Positions 5,392 through 6,792 of a DNA stretch of 6,792 nt are shown in pieces. The stretch is taken from positions 1 to 6,792 of the forward strand of contig JALTKC010000129.1 in NCBI GenBank assembly GCA_027076245.1, written 5' to 3'. This DNA comes from Gammaproteobacteria bacterium (GTDB taxonomy: Bacteria; Pseudomonadota; Gammaproteobacteria; GRL18). Each line of letters opens with the position of its first letter. Positions within the stretch are counted from its first letter, which is position 1. The position numbers were made by a program, and so were the translations under genes. A model generated the notes under the pieces. The model was given only the letters and a program-made list of their open reading frames with translations, made no database searches and was not told the origin of the DNA.

Positions 5392-6405
5392 TCTTCCCCA
5401 CAAATTCTGCTCAATAATTCCCGCCAGAACATCTACATGCTCCTCCGTCGCATTCAAAGCCGAAATATAACGATATTGTTTTCCGCCTGCCTTCATAAAG
5501 ATATCCCGGTTTTCTACCGCGATTTCTTCCAGGGTTTCCAGGCAGTCGATGGCGAAGCCAGGGCAGATGACGTCAACGGACTGGGTGCCTTGTTTGGCTA
5601 ATGCTTTCAGAGTGACGCTGGTATAGGGTTTTAGCCATTCGGCTTTGCCGAAGCGGGACTGGAATGTTATTTGCCATTGTTGTTCATTAAGGCCCAGTGT
5701 ATCAGCCAGTAAACGGGCGGTTTTATGGCATTGATGGTAATAGGGATCGCCCTTATCCAGGCAGAATTTTGGTAGGCCGTGGAAGGACATAATCAGCTTA
5801 TCAGCCTGCCCCTGTTGTTGCCAGTGGCTTCTGACTGAATTAGCCAGAGCCTGAATATAGGCATAGTCATCATGGTATTGATTGATAAAGCGCAGTTCAG
5901 GTACCCAGCGCCAGTGCTGTAATTCATCTGTGACAGCATCAAAAATAGATGCTGTAGTGGTACCGGAATACTGGGGATAAGTTGGAAAAATAAGAATTTT
6001 CCGGGCATTTTGTTCTGCCAGCTGTTTCAGGGCTGAACGGATCTCCGGTTGACCGTAACGCATGGCCAAGGCAAAACAGATATCCTTTTTGCCTGCTGCC
6101 TGAAACTTTTTTTCCAGCTTTTGCTTCTGCTTTTCAGCAATGGCCACCAGGGGCGATCCGTCATCAGTCCAGATAGACTGGTATAGGGGCACCAGCTTAC
6201 GGGGACGAAAGGGCAGGATAAAAAGATTCAGAATGATCTGCCAGACAGGCTGAGGGATTTCAATGACCCGGTGATCAGAGAGAAACTCTTTTAGGAAACG
6301 CCGGATTGAAGGAGCATCTGGGGCATCGGGGGACCCCAGATTGACCAGAAGTACACCTGTTTTTTCAGCCTGTTCAGGTTCAATCGGTTTGCCGTAAAAT
6401 TTCAT
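5377..6405 (-). CDS. hemH: Ferrochelatase (protoheme ferro-lyase)
   Basis: HemH inserts ferrous iron into protoporphyrin IX, the last step of protoheme synthesis. With the start used here it is 342 residues, slightly longer than the E. coli enzyme. Family blocks in order: GVLLVNLGSPDAPDAPSIRRF near the N-terminus, FLSDHRVIE, IWTDDGSPL, FPTYPQYSGTTTASIFD, MSFHGLPKF with the catalytic His (about residue 209), FQSRFGKAEWLKPYT, and CPGFAIDCLETLEEIAVEN with the conserved acidic residues (about 281-299), then YRYISALNATEEHV. ATG 6405 has GGGGA about 7 nt upstream; an in-frame TTG at 6438 would add 11 residues and is less likely. The final residues SAER and the TGA stop are encoded by the CAGCGCT repeat, replacing the usual end. 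It converges on moeA. Confidence 0.95.
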   Translation of the reverse strand: MKFYGKPIEPEQAEKTGVLLVNLGSPDAPDAPSIRRFLKEFLSDHRVIEIPQPVWQIILNLFILPFRPRKLVPLYQSIWTDDGSPLVAIAEKQKQKLEKKFQAAGKKDICFALAMRYGQPEIRSALKQLAEQNARKILIFPTYPQYSGTTTASIFDAVTDELQHWRWVPELRFINQYHDDYAYIQALANSVRSHWQQQGQADKLIMSFHGLPKFCLDKGDPYYHQCHKTARLLADTLGLNEQQWQITFQSRFGKAEWLKPYTSVTLKALAKQGTQSVDVICPGFAIDCLETLEEIAVENRDIFMKAGGKQYRYISALNATEEHVDVLAGIIEQNLWGRSAER

Positions 6406-6479
6406 CAGTGATCCCCACAATCGCTTCTGCAAAAGCAAAACCTACATAGTGTCTGTCCGTTTATTAATAAAGTATATTA

Positions 6480-6563
6480 CCTGGGAGTGCGGGCATCCTG
6501 CCCGCGTCCATAAGCCGGTTTGTACATTATTTCTGATGCGGGCAAGATGCCCGCATTCCCAGG
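6480..6563. repeat. REP/MITE-like element: two GC-rich hairpins in inverted orientation
   Basis: Two 29-bp arms, 6480-6508 and 6535-6563, are inverted copies of each other with 26 of 29 positions matching; the outer ends are CCTGGGA and TCCCAGG. Each arm itself folds: GCGGGCA, a 3-nt loop, TGCCCGC (stems 6489-6495/6499-6505 and 6538-6544/6548-6554). A 26-bp AT-rich spacer separates the arms. This is the layout of a paired REP element or a small transposase-mobilised element. No clear target-site duplication is seen. It lies between hemH and the gene upstream, 75 bp before the hemH ATG. Confidence 0.8.
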
Positions 6564-6643
6564 AACTTACTTTACATTTAAGAACGCATTTTAAAGAAAA
6601 AATAAATAATCCAAATAAATGGATGAGCACAAAGTAGGCAGAT

Positions 6644-6792
6644 TTACTGTTTAGTGGCCTGTTCAGCCTGCTGCTGTTCGATATCTTTTCTGACCTGATC
6701 CATATCCAGATCTTTGGCCTGTTCAATGACCTGTTCCAATTGTGAGCCCTGCAGGGCACCAGGCTGGGCAAATAAAATAATCTGTTCACGGA
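6644..6792 (-). CDS. C-terminal end of an unidentified protein (partial), possibly thioredoxin-like
   Basis: The last 48 codons of a minus-strand gene enter from the right edge and end with TAA at 6646-6644. The readable sequence begins REQIILFAQPGALQGSQLE and ends in a charged, Gln-rich helix (QVRKDIEQQQAEQATKQ). The pattern of a short strand, then GAL, then an amphipathic helix (SQLEQVIEQAKDLDM) resembles the last strand and helix of thioredoxin-fold proteins, but the CXXC region would lie outside the window, so this is a tentative inference. The 238 bp to the hemH ATG contain the inverted-repeat element. Confidence 0.6.
   Translation of the reverse strand, partial: REQIILFAQPGALQGSQLEQVIEQAKDLDMDQVRKDIEQQQAEQATKQ

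Noticed and set aside
6449..6637. 62-residue plus-strand open frame through the same element
   Set aside because: It is made mostly of the GC-rich inverted repeat read through, with no ribosome binding site.
6442..6789. 115-residue minus-strand open frame over the inverted-repeat element
   Set aside because: It runs in a different frame from the better-supported C-terminal CDS ending at 6644 and crosses the REP-like hairpins; its composition is unlike a real protein.

Overview
The window looks like a chromosomal stretch of a flagellated gammaproteobacterium of moderate G+C. The protein families support this: an enterobacterial-type NudF, a YqiB-like DUF1249 protein, a FliA sigma-28, a MobB/MoeA pair and a proteobacterial ferrochelatase. 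Nothing seen here fixes the order or genus. All genes appear intact except two cut by the window edges. There is no CRISPR array, transposase, tRNA or rRNA.

Left block (1-3263, all minus strand). In transcription order it reads nudF, a 75-residue flagellar rod-like mini-protein, an HDOD-domain protein, fliA, a DUF1249 protein, and the start of a secreted protein that runs off the left edge. HDOD and fliA are 4 nt apart, and fliA and DUF1249 overlap by ATGA, so these three are probably co-transcribed. In E. coli nudF and yqiB (DUF1249) are direct neighbours; here a flagellar module lies between them. The mini-protein has a strong sigma-28 promoter-like sequence upstream (TAAAGTTC, 11 nt, GACGCTAA). 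It keeps the N- and C-terminal signatures of flagellar rod/hook proteins with almost nothing in between. Since I see no clear terminator after it, FliA may feed back on its own gene.

Middle block (3325-5199, plus strand). mobB and moeA form a two-gene molybdenum-cofactor operon divergent from nudF, with a 61-bp shared intergenic region.

Right block (5200-6792). moeA converges on hemH (ferrochelatase, minus strand). The 177 bp between them hold ten perfect tandem copies of the heptamer GAGCGTT, a 21-bp AT-rich palindrome, and an inverted three-copy array of a one-base variant (CAGCGCT). The last array supplies the stop codon and final residues of hemH. Upstream of hemH is an 84-bp REP/MITE-like element with two GC-rich hairpins in inverted orientation. 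Beyond it is the C-terminal end of another minus-strand gene, perhaps with a thioredoxin-like fold.

The most interesting points are the FliA-controlled mini-rod protein next to an HDOD-fliA pair, and the heptamer arrays that have invaded the end of hemH.
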